Shown: in pieces, positions 49,153 through 61,500 of the stretch
How the letters are laid out: each line of letters opens with the position of its first letter
Position numbering within the stretch: the first letter of the stretch is position 1
Source of the DNA: Gonium pectorale
Lineage: Eukaryota; Chlorophyta; Chlorophyceae; Chlamydomonadales; Volvocaceae
Length of the DNA stretch: 64,000 nt
Direction of reading: 5' to 3'
NCBI GenBank assembly: GCA_001584585.1
Contig: LSYV01000075.1
Coordinates: forward strand, 131,352-195,351
The notes under the pieces: generated by a model
The model's input: only the letters and a program-made list of their open reading frames with translations
Told to the model about the DNA's origin: nothing
Databases searched by the model: none
Position numbers and translations under genes: made by a program

Positions 49153-50702
49153 TTACGACGACCCCCCGGCGCCGGCTGCGCCACCGGCCGCGGCTGCGCC
49201 GCCCCGCTTGGCAGCCTCCGCCGCGGCCTTCTCCTCCTCAATCTCCTTGACCAGCGCGTCCACCTCCTCGTCGCTCAAGAGCTTGAGCCCCGTGTCCCGC
49301 TCCATGACCGCCACCTCGATGCTCTTGCTGCCCGCCTCCACCGTCTCCATCAGCGCGCGGATCGCCAGCTTGACCGTCTCCTTGCCGCTCGTCTCTGGGT
49401 AGGCGGGGACGGTGGGGCAGGGGAGGTGGGTGGGTGGGGTGCTGCGAGGCATGCGCAACAAGTCGCATGCGGCGGATGGCGGATGACGTAGTGCACAGCA
49501 GCTGAGGCGCAGCCCAGGGAGGAGCTCACGACGCCCCGGGCTCTTTCCCGCCAGTTGCCGTCCCTTCACTAGCGGGCTGCGGGAATGCGCACATTGACGT
49601 GCCCTAACTGACGGGTCCGCGCGGCGTACTACTTCAGCGCTACTATGCACACGGCCACATTTGGCCCAAAGCTGTCGCCGGAAACCGCATCCGCGGGGTG
49701 CGCTCCACCATATGACCCCCCGACCCACCCGCAAAGTGCTTCTCCAGGAACTCCCGGATGGTCTTGCTGTTGCGGCCAATGGCGTTGGCCTTCCAGGCCG
49801 ACCAGGTGCCCGACGGGTCGGTCTGGAACAGCTGCGGAGCGCCGAGCGGGTCAAAGCCCACGATGAGCGTCGAGATGCCAAAGGGCCGCACGCCGCCGCT
49901 CTGCGTGTAGCGCTGCTGCACGCCGGCGACGTACTTGGTGATGTGGTCAATGGTGACCCGCTCGTCGAGCGTCAGGCGGTAGGACTGCGCCTCCACACGC
50001 GCGCGGTTGACGAGCACGCGCGCGTCGGCGGTGAGGCCGGCGAAGGCCAGGCAGATGTGGTCGTCAATCTTTACAATCTTTCGTACGGTGCGGGCGTCCT
50101 GCAGCTTGGCGGTTGACTTCTTCTCCACGCCTGCGGCACCCAAGAAGGGTGGTAGGAGTGGGATGGGGGGGTGAGCGGGCAGAGCGGGGGCAGGGGAGGA
50201 GAGGCAGGGAGGAGAGATGGGAAGCGGGCGGGAGTGTAAGCGGGTGGGGAGAGAGCAGAGGGAGCTGGCCCTGTCAGATGCCTCGGGCACCATGCGGGCT
50301 GGTACAGAACCCGGGTTGCGTTTTGTGCAACAGGAGAGCCGGCGGAGTATTAAGTATCATCGAGGGCGTTGGGCACCCCTGTACTGAGTGTGCGGGCCGT
50401 GTGGGACAACGGGTAAGGATGTAGGAAACGCCACATCGTTATTGCGCAGATTAGCACCCAGGCCCACACTGAACAAAACCATACACGGGCCGAGTAGGGT
50501 TCGTGTTGCTGCAACTTGGAGCACCCGCACTGCACCCACGCGCCCAACAACCCCCTGCCCACCCACCTAGCACGACTGTGTCCTTGCCCTTCACGCCAAC
50601 CGCGAGCGCGCCCTTCCGCACGGCCTCCAGGGCATACTCCACTTGGAATAGATGCCCATCTGGCGAGAAGACAGTGATAGCTCTATCGTACCGTGCGCTC
50701 AT
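49153..50702 (-). CDS. PSMA7: 20S proteasome alpha subunit, PSMA7/PAD type
   Basis: Three exons (minus): 50702-50567, 50130-49729, 49394-49153; 780 nt, 259 residues. It forms part of the alpha ring gating the 20S core (alpha-4 in systematic naming, type 7 in human naming). The N-terminus [20 protein letters not shown] is the alpha-subunit signature. [62 protein letters not shown] and REFLEKHF follow in family order. The C-terminus has the usual charged helix ([13 protein letters not shown]), then an Ala/Gly-rich tail of about 19 residues. Exon joins at VVL-G and HFA-E restore the plant sequence exactly. The gene is divergent from CSN2. Confidence 0.96.
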
Positions 50703-51096
50703 TGTGATTGCCCGTCGGCCCTAGGCTGGGAACGGAAAGGTGAAAGGCTAGTCGGAATGTCACGAGATCTCGACGGAAAACGGAGGTGGAAGGGTCTGTC
50801 ACAGTGAAGTTCAGAGGCGATGAAGCTCTATGAATGGGAATGATGCAGCAAGCATGGATTGCAGTGCAGGGAAGGGCCTCACCTCATTGGACGAGGACGG
50901 GGCTCCGAGACCTACAAAAACTCGCGCTCAAGGGCCAGATCACAGCACGGCATTGTGCGGGCTACGGGTAGGGACTAAATACATTTGTGTACTTAAGGAA
51001 CACAGTCCAAGCCCAGGCGCCCGATACCCCTCACCCACTTCGCCGCTTCGGCTGGTCTCTTCCGCTGACGCGGCCCGTAGCTTAAGATTGACAGAA
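50703..51096. promoter_or_regulatory. Candidate bidirectional promoter, PSMA7 and CSN2
   Basis: 394 bp between divergent start codons of two ubiquitin-proteasome system genes. The segment must contain both transcription start regions; no motif is assigned by eye. Confidence 0.5.
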
Positions 51097-54000
51097 ATGT
51101 CGGACGACGATATGGAGGATTACGGCTTTGAGTACTCCGATGAGGAGCCCGAGGAGGAGGATGTCGATATTGAGAACCAGTATTACAATGCGAAGGGTGA
51201 GGCTGAAGGGGATTCTGTGGTGGGACTGGGCGGCGCTTGGCGCGGGCGTTCGGCCCGGACGGGCTGGTGGGAAGTCCCCTCGCAGTCCCCAACCCACACT
51301 GCATTACACATAGGTATGCTAGAGAACGAGGACCCTCGGGAAGCAATCGATGCCTTCAAGCAAGTCGTGGACATGGAGCAGGAGAAGGGAGAATGGTGAG
51401 GCCAGGGGAGCCGTGCTTGGGGATCCCTGGGCCCCCCAGCACTAGCTCGAGCTTCCCTTGGAGGTGGTGCCCCGTGCCTGTCGCACCAACATGGCCTCGA
51501 CGCGGTCCAACCCACACCGTGTCTACGCCAGAGTGTCGCCTCGCTGGTTGGCTTCAGGGCCCGCCCCGCAATCAATCAGCTCCGACTCCTTGCTAAAAGC
51601 GAATAGAGCTCCCCGCAATTCGGCTGCCTTTATCCAAAGGCACAGAGCTCGGAACGCGCCACTGGGCCGACATTCGCACGGCCCGCTCTTGACGCAGGGG
51701 CTTCAAGGCGCTCAAGCAGCTGGTCAAGCTGCACTACAAGCTTGGGCAGTACAGCAAGATGATGGACTCGTACCGGTACGGCATATTGCGACAGAATACA
51801 GCGGGCGACCGTAGTATGGCAGAATATCACGGCCTCCGTCGCCTCGGCCCTGCCTGGGTCGTAATGCGCAGTGCCGTATGATCCGAGCCGGCCCATACGT
51901 GCCGGGTGCCTTCCACATTGCAGGGGGATTTGGGGAAGGGTCGCGTGGTGTGATGAGTTGGTCATTGGATGGGTAGGCCCTGTGGCTGGGCGGGGGCGAG
52001 TGGTGCCCGGACCGCCGGGTATGTCCAGCCCTGGCCGCTGCGCCAGGTCCAGTCAGCGCCGCAGTACCTGGCCGAGCGCCCAGTAAGGACCTCTACGGCA
52101 CCTAACAAGCGGGTCCTGGGAGTACTGGATAGCAGGGCGCAATGCTAGGTGGTGCAACATTTTAGTCCCCCCGCCTGTTGGCCAGGTCGCACGTCCTGTC
52201 CGCAGCTCTCCTCCCCCTACGCGTTGTCGGCGCGGCCAGCAACCGGCCAGCTCAGTGACCGCAACCCGGCACGCCGTACACACTGCCGTACAACACAGGC
52301 TGATGCTGTCGTACGCGGAGGGCGCGGTAACCAAGAACGCCAGCGAGAAGAAGATCAACAGCTTGCTCGACTTCATGGGCGGGGCCAGCGACACAGAGGT
52401 GGGTCATTTTTCTGTTTATCAATCAAGTGTGTACGAATTTTTTTTATCTCGGTGCACGTGGAGGACGCAGGCTTTCTCTGCGGTCAGCGCACTGGTGGGT
52501 GGGTGCCGCGGCGGGGCAGGGTGGGGTCCGACCGACATAGGGCTGCGGTCGTTGGGTTTCACCTGCCCGATATAGTATTGTGGCAACGAGTCTGGCGGCT
52601 TTCAGGTGAGTGGATGAATGGGTGACTTGTGGCGGGCAAAGAGAACCGACCTTGAGGCCAGGTTTTGGCGCGGCAGCGTCTCCCGGACTTCGGTCTGAGG
52701 CCCTGATGGGCGCCCCGCCGCGTTGAAAGGGTAACTCGTGAACTTCAGCGGGTCGGTTGGGCCGAGGGCGCAGATGCAACAGGCGGCAGCACGGTGGCCC
52801 CAGGTGCCCTTCTTTGCGCCCTGAGCTGCCGCGACCGGCACTCGGGCTGAGCTTGCGTGTGCGCGGGTGACTATGAGACGGGCGGCATCGATCTCTAGAT
52901 GTCGGGGGCTTCCAACTGGGACAGTGCAAGGTGGTGGACGGTGACGGGCGTGCTGGCTAGGATGCGGGGAGTGCATCTTTAGAGGACGGGCGCGTAACCG
53001 GCTCGTTTCTTTTGGGGGGGCGGGGCTCCTTGGATGGCGGCGGTGCGGGGTTGCGGGCGGACTTTCTGCTGGATAGGGCCGGGCGCGCGGCCCGAAGAGC
53101 ACGGGCTGCTCAGGGCTCGAGAGGTGCGTGCTGGACAGCGGCGTTTGCTGCCGCCAGTGTGCCGCCGCGGCCGCACCAAGGCGACGCTGTTTCGTCGGGG
53201 GCCCGTCTGGGAAGCCAGGAACTTCGTCCCCTCGAGCGCACGGAGGTGGACGCGCGGGCGGAGGTGCGGCCCGGTCATCCCCTCTGGGTGGCTGCTCCGC
53301 AGCGGCCTGTCCGGGGCCCGTCCCTGCAACCCAGCGCTCTACGTGCCTGTCCCACCCGCGTCCGCGATCTTCCATTTTCATGGCACGTCTCCCTCATGAG
53401 CAGGACAGCCGCGCTGCGTCCCCCGCAGTCGCTGCAAACCCCCTAGTACACAGCAGCCTCACTTCGCCGCCGGCTTGTACGGCATTGCCACAGCTTCACC
53501 GTCGGCTCTGCTCGGCTCAAAACGTTCCACCGGCCACACTCCTGTGCCCTGCTCCCTCGGCTCACTGGATCCTGATGTTTCGCCGCCAATCTCCACTGCT
53601 CTCCCTACCTCGCAGGTGCTCCAGGAGTTCTACGAGGCCACGCTCAAGGCCCTGGAGAAGGCCAAGAACGAGCGCCTGTGGTTCAAGACGCAGCTGAAGC
53701 TAGCCAACCTGTGGTTCCGGAAGCAAGAGTACGGCCGCATGAGCAGGATCATCCGGGAGCTGCACAGGTGGGGCGGGGGGGGGGGCGGCAGGGGGCAGGG
53801 GCAAAGCAGGCGAAAGAGGGCGCCGCTTTGGACGCTTGGAAGCCTGGCAGCGGCCCTCACTTCCTGATCACCGGACCGCGCACCTTCGCCCACATGCCTC
53901 GCCGTCACCACCTGCCCGTGTCCCCCGCCAGGTCCTGCCAGCGCGAGGACGGCAGCGAGGACCCCAAGAAGGGCACCCAGCTGCTGGACATCTACGCGCT

Positions 54001-56653
54001 GGAGATCCAGATGGCCACCGAGCAGCGCAACAACAAGCGCCTCAAGCAGCTCTACCAGGCGGCGCTAACCGTCAAGTCGGCCATCCCGCACCCGCGCATC
54101 ATGGGCATCATCCGCGAGTGCGGCGGCAAGATGCACATGCACGACCAGCTGTGGAGCGAGGCGGCGACCGACTTCTTCGAGGTGCGGTGCGGTGCGGGCG
54201 CTCCGGCTGCGCCTTTGGGGGGAGGGTGAGGGGCACCTCGGGAGGGGCCGTTGCGGTCCGGGACGTGCGGAAGTGTGCGGAGGAGGGGTGTGGAGGCAGG
54301 GTGCGGGCGGCAACTCGCGACGGGTCAGGCTGAGCCCACGAACATGGCGGCGGGCAGCCTCACCGAAAGCACTGGCGGACCCGGGGACACTGAACAATTA
54401 GGCGGTCACCCCCGTACCCACACCCTACCGCGTGCCGTACAGGCGTTCAAGGCGTACGACGAGGCCGGCGTGGCGCGACGAGTGCAGTGCCTCAAGTACC
54501 TGGTGCTGGCCAACATGCTCATGGAGAGCAGGGTGGACCCGTTTGACGCGCAGGTGCGCATCTCCGTACATCCGTACAGCTTCGCATGCCGTATGTCCGT
54601 ACCGCGCTGGCGCGTGCGGTGGATGTGAATGCGGTTGGTTGGCTTGGCGCCCATACGGCCATGGGCTGCGGTGGGGCGTGGTCCCCGGGCGGGGAGTGGC
54701 GCATGGGATGGCCTGTTAGGGATGGGGCCTTCTCCGCTGGCCCTCGCAGAAAGGCGTTTCTCCGCGGCGTCCATTGTTCAGCACATGGGCACGGCTTGCT
54801 GCCCAGAGCTGACAACCGCCACGCCCTGCCACACGTGCCGTGTGTGCGTGTACGACAGGAGGCCAAGCCGTACAAGCAGGACCCCGAGATCGTGTCCATG
54901 ACCAACCTGGTGGCGGCCTTCCAGCGCAACGACATCAACGACTTCGAGAAGATCCTGCGGACAAACAAGTGAGCGGATGGGCGGCCGGGCGGTTGGCGGT
55001 TGGCAGCCGATGCTGAGCCGATGCGGCTTCCGTGATGGGCTCTCTGTTGCGGGCCACGTTGTGGGTGTTGCTGATCGCGCTGCGGTTTCAAGGTCTTGAG
55101 GTCCGACCCAACTGGGGCCTGTTACGCTCAGACAGCAAGGCTCGCTACCCTAGCGCTGCTGCTGCTGCCGCTGCTCATGCTGAGGGCCGCGGCACTAAAA
55201 CTCCTGACTGGCACTGTGAGGGCAGCGTCGGCGCCCACTTCAACTTGCTTTCCCGTGTCCGTACCTGTTCACGTGCCTGTTCACGTGCCTGTTCACGTGC
55301 CTGTTCACGTGCCGAGCATTCGACGTTTTGGATCCCGCCAGGCGCACCATCATGGACGACCCTTTTATCCGCAACTACGTGGAGGATCTCCTCAAGAAGA
55401 TCCGGACTCAGGTACGCGTCGGCGAGCGCTGCTCGAGGTGCTGCCAATGTACCGGCACCCAGCGGGTATCGCTCGGCAGCCCGGTGTTGCATGGCGCTGG
55501 CGTCGCGCCGCCTGCGGGGCCGCACGCAGCCCGTACTCCCCGCCCGTCTGCCCGGCCTCGCGTCTCCCCGCACCGCGGCGGAGACCGATGATGCCCCCAT
55601 CCCATCTCCCCTGCCTCGTGCCGCTCCTGCCCACGATCACACGGCCATCAAGCGCCCAGGTCGCCCCCCCCCCCGCGTCGCTGCGCCCTCCGCGCCCCCG
55701 CCGCGTCCTCCCGCCGCGTCCTCCCGCAGCTGCATCCCCTCCCTCCCTGCGATACGGCGGACGGCTTATTCCCGCCCTCCCGCCCGCCCACACGCCCGCC
55801 CGCCCGACCCCCGCGCAGGTGCTCCTCAAGATCGTCCAGCCCTACACCCGCGTGCGCATCCCCTTCATCGCCGCCAAGCTCAACATCCCGGCGCCCGACG
55901 TGGAGCAGCTGCTGGTGTCGCTCATACTGGACGGGCGGGTGGCGGGCTGCATAGACCAGGTGCGGCGGCGGGGGGGGCCCATAGCCCATGGGCCCTTGAC
56001 AGCTCGCTGTTGACGCCTGCGCCTGCTTGTGCGTGGGGCGGCGGCCTGGGGCGGGGAATCCTCTGCGGCATGTCAGCCATGCAGCCTGTATCGCTGCTGG
56101 GCGCGCCCCAGTCGGGTTCCGACCCACCCCACAGCTCGGCCCCCTACTGTGTGCGCTCTCCTGCCCGGCCCCCGAGCGGCCACACGTCACCTCCGGCGCT
56201 TACGTAATGCCGGTCGAATGACGTCCCATGCCATCGCCCCTCACCGCTACGCCGCGCTACCGCCGATGCATTAGGCTGCGTACTCCATTTTCTCTCCACT
56301 TCTCGTTCTTTCGCGACTTGACAGCCTTACTCTGTCCCCACCGTTTGGAGAGGTGTTCGGAGAGAGGATTGCGCCTGGTACCTGAGTCCCCTCTCCGCGT
56401 GCCGCGCGTCGGCTGTGTATTGTGGTCATGTGGTGTCGCTGGGGCTTTTGCACAGGTCTCCCCACTCAGATCATACGGTAGCCGTCGGCGTCCTGCCTGT
56501 GCCCGCCCTTCCGCCCGCCAGGTCAACCAGATCCTGGAGGTGGGCAGCAAGCAGGAGGGCGCCCGGCGCTTCACATCACTGGACAAGTGGGCCGCGCAGA
56601 TTGGCTCGCTCCACGCGGCTGTGCAGAACAAGCTGGTCATTAGCTCGTTGTAA
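51097..56653 (+). CDS. CSN2: COP9 signalosome subunit 2
   Basis: Eleven exons: 51097-51196, 51314-51395, 51698-51775, 52299-52398, 53616-53767, 53932-54181, 54443-54553, 54859-54968, 55342-55411, 55819-55959, 56522-56653; 1326 nt, 441 residues (human 443, Arabidopsis 439). CSN2 is a PCI-domain scaffold of the complex that removes NEDD8 from cullins, contacting the cullin/RBX1 end. It has an acidic N-terminus ([20 protein letters not shown]), then [130 protein letters not shown] and the PCI winged helix. Joins were fixed by phase and alignment. The stop codon overlaps a TGTAA word. Intron 4 (52399-53615) is unusually long at 1217 nt and holds no recognisable element. Confidence 0.96.
55264..55311. 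repeat. 12-bp tandem repeat with CACGTG, four copies
   Basis: Four copies of cctgttcacgtg in CSN2 intron 8, ending about 30 bases before exon 9. Each copy contains the palindrome CACGTG, the core of G-box/E-box sites, but the position within an intron near an acceptor makes a regulatory role speculative. Confidence 0.9.
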
Positions 56654-58592
56654 ACTCACCGTCGATAGGGGGATTCAGACGCCTGCAGTTCGGCAGCAGG
56701 CGCGGCGGGGCCGGGCCTGCGTCATGATACGAGGCAGCCGGGCGCCATTGTGTGGGATCCGGCGGCCGGGCTGTCGGGCTGGGAGGCAGCGGAGGCATGA
56801 GGCCTGGAGAGCGTTGCGTGTGTATTTTGCTCCCCTGCGTTATGGCCCGGCTTCAGGCGATGGTCGATGCGTGGGCGCATTCAGTTGTTCTGCAGGTGTT
56901 GTGCGTGCTCTGTGCCGCTGACATGTAGGAGGGTTTCGAGAGCGGTAGCTTGATGTACGCAGGGGGGACCCCGGGGCGACTGCGGCGAAGTACGGATCTG
57001 TGGAGCACGACGCACGGGTCGCTGGTGTGGGGGACCGGGGGGACATGTGCTAGCAGCCAGGTCGTCGGGAGGCCCAGCCCTGTACAGCTTGACGGCTGAT
57101 GAACGAGAACATAGGCCGGTTTCAATTGTACGGGATGGCTATGCTATGCTTTCACTGTCCGCTTTGGATATCGTGTGCGGTCAAAGCCCCTCCACCCGAA
57201 CATACATACATACATATATGATGCGCGGCTGGGCTGGGAACAGCGGCAGAGCGCCGGCGGGTGCAAGGCGGGTGCCTGGTTAAAAGCTTCCAGTCGTTCA
57301 CATGGACGTCGTCGTAGTACGTTTTATGGAAGTTTACGCCGTTAGGCGGCTCGGTCCCTCACGAATACTTTGGGTTTCGGGCTTCGGATGCGGTAAGTAC
57401 AACCGTTTTAAGTTGACTCAGGACTCTCGTGCAGCCGCCGGCTCTGTGCGGGCTCTTGTCCACCGAATGCGGGACGCCCAGGCACGGTAAGCCTTGTGGG
57501 CTTCAAACCAGCCGTTTTACATCACTGTCTTCGCAAGTTGTTGAGTGTCGTTCAGCGCCGAGCGACCTCGCGTGAATCGCAAAGGCTGGGATGAAATGTC
57601 TTTAACCATGTCTTTAACCCCGTGCTTCGCACGCCCCGATACCTGGCGCATGCGGCGTGCACGCCCGCCCAGCTATATGCTAGGGGCTGGCGCTCCATAA
57701 GCCCGGCAGCGTTCATTCGTCATGTGTTAAGACTACACAGTACCTTGCGTTGTAGAAACCGCTCGGACCTGCAGGCATATTGCAGACATCGTCGACCGCA
57801 CCGCTCGCCGGGCCTGCTCGTATAACTCGCCCGCCATGCCTTGTACTCGGCGCCCTGCTGGAAACATCGCACCCTAATCGCACCCCCGAGTGTGTATGAC
57901 GTTGCCTTCCTTGTTTCCGTTTCCTTTTTCGCGGAATCGCTACACCCTTACTGCCGAGCTTCGCGCGGCATCCGCGCCCCGATACATGGCGCAGGCTACA
58001 GGTTACAGGTTACACGTCCGTCAAAGCCGGGGGGCATGGACGAAATAGCGAAAACCTGGCGCAGCGCGCAGGCGGTTGGTATTTATTCAAAGACCTCCGC
58101 CCCCACCTTCCCGTTATGAGCGTTGTGCTACGTCAGCCGCGGCCGTCGGGTTTCAAAAACTGCTACGCTCCGGCCTTTAAATGTTTTTATTTGCAACCTG
58201 GCAAAACCCTGTTGATTTAGCCTCGCAGCTGTCGGGGGCCGCAAGCGGTGTTGTGGACGACCCGTGGGTCACCGAAGCCCGAAGCGCAACAAAGGCCCTT
58301 CAAGGCGTCTCCGCTGAAGCATTCCAGTGCGTATACCGGTAGATACCTTTAGAGCCGTGTTGAGGTATCGAGGTGTTGCGCAAGAGGTGGTTGCTTCTTT
58401 GGACCTAAGCATATCGCAGCCCACGGACGCGGTACTGGTTTCGGGCATGTCCTAGGTAGAGCCAGCACACACCACGCGCACCTGAACGGAGAGTTCAGCT
58501 GACATTCAGGTTGGGGTAACGCACGGAGCCTCTGGACAAGTTGCGAAGGGCGACAAAAGCACTTGGAGGCCCCGTCGCCATAGCCAAGCAAC
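56654..58592. other. Intergenic stretch between CSN2 and the membrane-protein gene
   Basis: No gene is supported. It holds a CATA microsatellite at about 57198-57220 and two similar words (cgccccgatac, then ctggcgca or atggcgca) near 57634 and 57977. The segment 57500-58330 is rich in small palindromes such as cgtgcttcgcacg. The promoter of the downstream gene should lie just before 58593. Confidence 0.5.
57198..57220. repeat. CATA microsatellite
   Basis: Run of cata units (acatacatacatacatatatg) in the intergenic segment after CSN2. Confidence 0.85.
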
Positions 58593-61500
58593 ATGTCTGC
58601 CGCGTCTGCATCTGTGCCCGCGCCTGCCGCCGTCGGGTCGTCCTCCGGGTCCTCCGGGACTGAAGCTGTCCCAAACCTCGTTAAAATGCCTGGCTACGGC
58701 CCCTTCATTGCTGTGCTCATCGTGGTCCTCTCGCTCCTGCTGAGCGCGCTCGCCAACGACAACTGCCCCTTTGTCCGCGACCGCGTCGCGCGCCGGCTGG
58801 CGCGCCTCGGCGCCGCGCTGCGATCCTGCCTCGACTATTGGTTCTGGTACTTTTGCCTCAGCTGCTGCCAGAGCCGCAAAGACCACTTTGCGCGCGCTGA
58901 CTCCCACGACGGCAGCAAGCGCGCAGCCGCGACCGGCGCCGAGCGCAAGTGGACCACCTTCTTCGCAAGCAACACACGCTGGGCGCCCGCCGGCGCCGCC
59001 GGCGACGGCGCGTCGCTGCCATCGCCCACACGCTCCTCCCAGGCGAGCACAGGCACACCCGTGTACGAGCACGGGCACGTGACGCAGCAGAAGTGGGCCG
59101 TGCAGCTCCCCGACATCGAAGAGGAGTCGTCGGCCATGCCGCCGCACCATCGGGCCTTCTTCTACGGCCGCGGTCGCGGTCCCGGCGGCGGCGGCAGCGG
59201 TGGCGGCGGTGGCAGCGGCGCCACTCCTCGTGACAAGGGCAGAGGAGAGCCGACGGAGGGCGCCTCGGCCGCATCTTCCGCTGCGTGGCGGTGGAGCCGG
59301 CGGCGCCGTCAGCGCCGCTCCGGCGGGCCCCGGCGGGGATGAAGGCGGTTCCTCCCACGCAGACGCAGCTTCCTCCGCCGCCTGGAGCTCCGTAACTGGC
59401 ACCGGAACCGCGACCGCGACGCCCAAAGCAGCCCCTGCCGTCGGCGCGGCGGACCATCTCCCGTCCCTTGAGCGGCACGACCAAGCGCTCGTGGAGGGTG
59501 GGAAGGCGGAGGCGGCGGAGGCGACGGAGGCGGCTGCGGTGCAGCNNNNNNNNNNNNNNNNNNNNAGGCTGACTCGGCACAAGGGGTCGCCACGTGGGGT
59601 GGAGGAGGGGCCCGCGGCACTGCGGCCGCCCCCGCTGGTCCGGCACTGCTGGAGCAGCAGCCCTCCACAGAACGCGCCTCCTCCCGGTATGCGAGTGCTA
59701 GGTCCTGGTTCAGCGCAGGCAGCGGCAGAGCGTGGGCGATGGGCGGCGGCGGCGGCGGTGGCGGCAGCGGCCGCAGCGTCGCCAGCGACGCCGGCGTGGG
59801 CGGCGGGGGCGGACACGCCGCAAGCATGGGTGGCATTCGGAGCGTGGGAAGCGGCGGTAGCGGCGCCAGCGGCGGCCGCGACAGCGGGGCTGGCGCCAGC
59901 GGGGTTGGCCGCAGCGGCGGCTCGGCGGCAGGGACGGTCAGCAGCGCCGGCGCGCGCGTCGGGTCGTCGTTGTCTTGGGCATCCACGACCGCCGGAGGCC
60001 TGAGCCCTGGTCCGTACGCTCCGCTGCGACGACTGCACCCCCGGGAATTCTGGGCTTTTGACGTCCTGGACCCCGCGCACCTGGTGGGTGGGTGGGCGAG
60101 TGGGGCGCCCCGGACGGCTGCCCTCCGGGGCTTTTCTCCGCCCCACGTAAGCTCACACGGCAGGAAAACCTGCTCTCCCAGCGCAGTGGCCTTTGCCTTA
60201 ACACTTGTGTCCGTCCATCCCAAGCGCCGTGGCCGAGCACTTTCATTCTCGGTGCGCGAGCGCCATGCGCGTCTTGCGCCCCCGCATCGCCTCCGTCCGT
60301 CCGTCGTCGGCGAGCGCCCCACCGCCCCGGCAGCCCCCTTCCTCCCTTCCGCGCTCACAGCATCGCCCCCATCGCCCTTAGCCCGCAACAATGTTCACCC
60401 ATCCCCACTCCCCCGCCGCAACGCAACCCGCACAACGAACCTGACAAGCAAGCAGCCGCTGCCCCACAGGTCACCAGCTACTGGATCAAGCCGTCCCTGC
60501 TGGTGCTGGCGCACATCGTCATGGCGCTGTACCTGCTGGCGGTGCTGCTGATCGAGCGGTTTGCGGGTGCGTGGTATACGTGTGGCTGTCCAACCCGTAA
60601 TATGTGACATGCGATCTGCGCACGTGTGGCTGGGGAGGCGCCTTGCCATGTGTAATAGGCGACATCACGGGTGGAGGTGGGATTGACGAGGATTGAAACG
60701 GAGGCCAACAATCCGCTCTCAGTTGCCTCTCCACTCGCGCGTGTCGGCGTGAGTGTAAAAGGTGTGCTTGACCCCTTGCTTTGCCCGCCCTCCCTCCCGC
60801 CGGTCCGTCCTGTCTGTCCCTCCTGACTTGACCTGCCCTGCCCTGCCCGCCCAGAGCAAGACGTGGGCCCCTGGTGGGCGACCTACTTCACGCACTGGAA
60901 CCTCTCCCTCTTCTGCATCGCCGCCGCGCTTGCTGCCGTCAACACCGCGCGCCACCTGCCGCACCTGGTCTCCTCGGCGCCGCGCCCCGACAACACGCCC
61001 TCGCGCACCAACTGGGGCGCCTCCGTCTCGCCCCTCGCAACCGTCTCGTCGTCCACCGCGCACCGTCGTGGCGACTCAATTGACGGCGGCGGCAGAAAGG
61101 ATCCCTCCGGCGGCGGCCCCGACGGCGACGGCGGCGGCGACGGCAGGAAAGCGGCCGCTGGAGGTGGGGCAGCATCCTCTGGTGGCAGCGGAGCGCAAGA
61201 GCCGGAGCAGGTTGCGGTGACAGGAGCGGGAGCGAGCGGCTCTCAAGCGCAAGCGCCCGCTGGTGCAGAAGCAGCTGCAGCAGGTGAGGCGTCGGCGGAG
61301 CTCCCTGTGTCCACGGCCGCCGTCAGGGCTGGCGTCGGGCCGCCGCCGCCGCCACCGCCAGGGCTCGGGCCCGAGCACGCAAGGGGCGCAGCGGCAGTTG
61401 TGGGGCCCCTTGGGGCCGGCGTCCGCGCGCCGGCGACCCCACTCAACGGCCAGCCGTCGGCTCCGGAATCGATTGGCGCAGGCCAGCGCAGCGACTATCG

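Noticed and set aside
52399..53615. Long CSN2 intron 4, considered as a possible nested gene, rRNA fragment or retroelement
   Set aside because: No conserved rRNA segment, no reverse-transcriptase or terminal-repeat signature, and its open frames do not show codon preference.
54586..56207. Long plus-strand frames overlapping CSN2 exons 8 to 10
   Set aside because: They are read-throughs of introns in GC-rich sequence; the conserved CSN2 peptide is recovered only by splicing.
58506..60391. 546- and 360-residue minus-strand frames opposite the membrane-protein gene
   Set aside because: They mirror the Gly/Ser/Ala-rich coding strand, giving Arg/Pro/Ala-rich antisense frames without motifs; the plus strand has helices and splice sites that agree.
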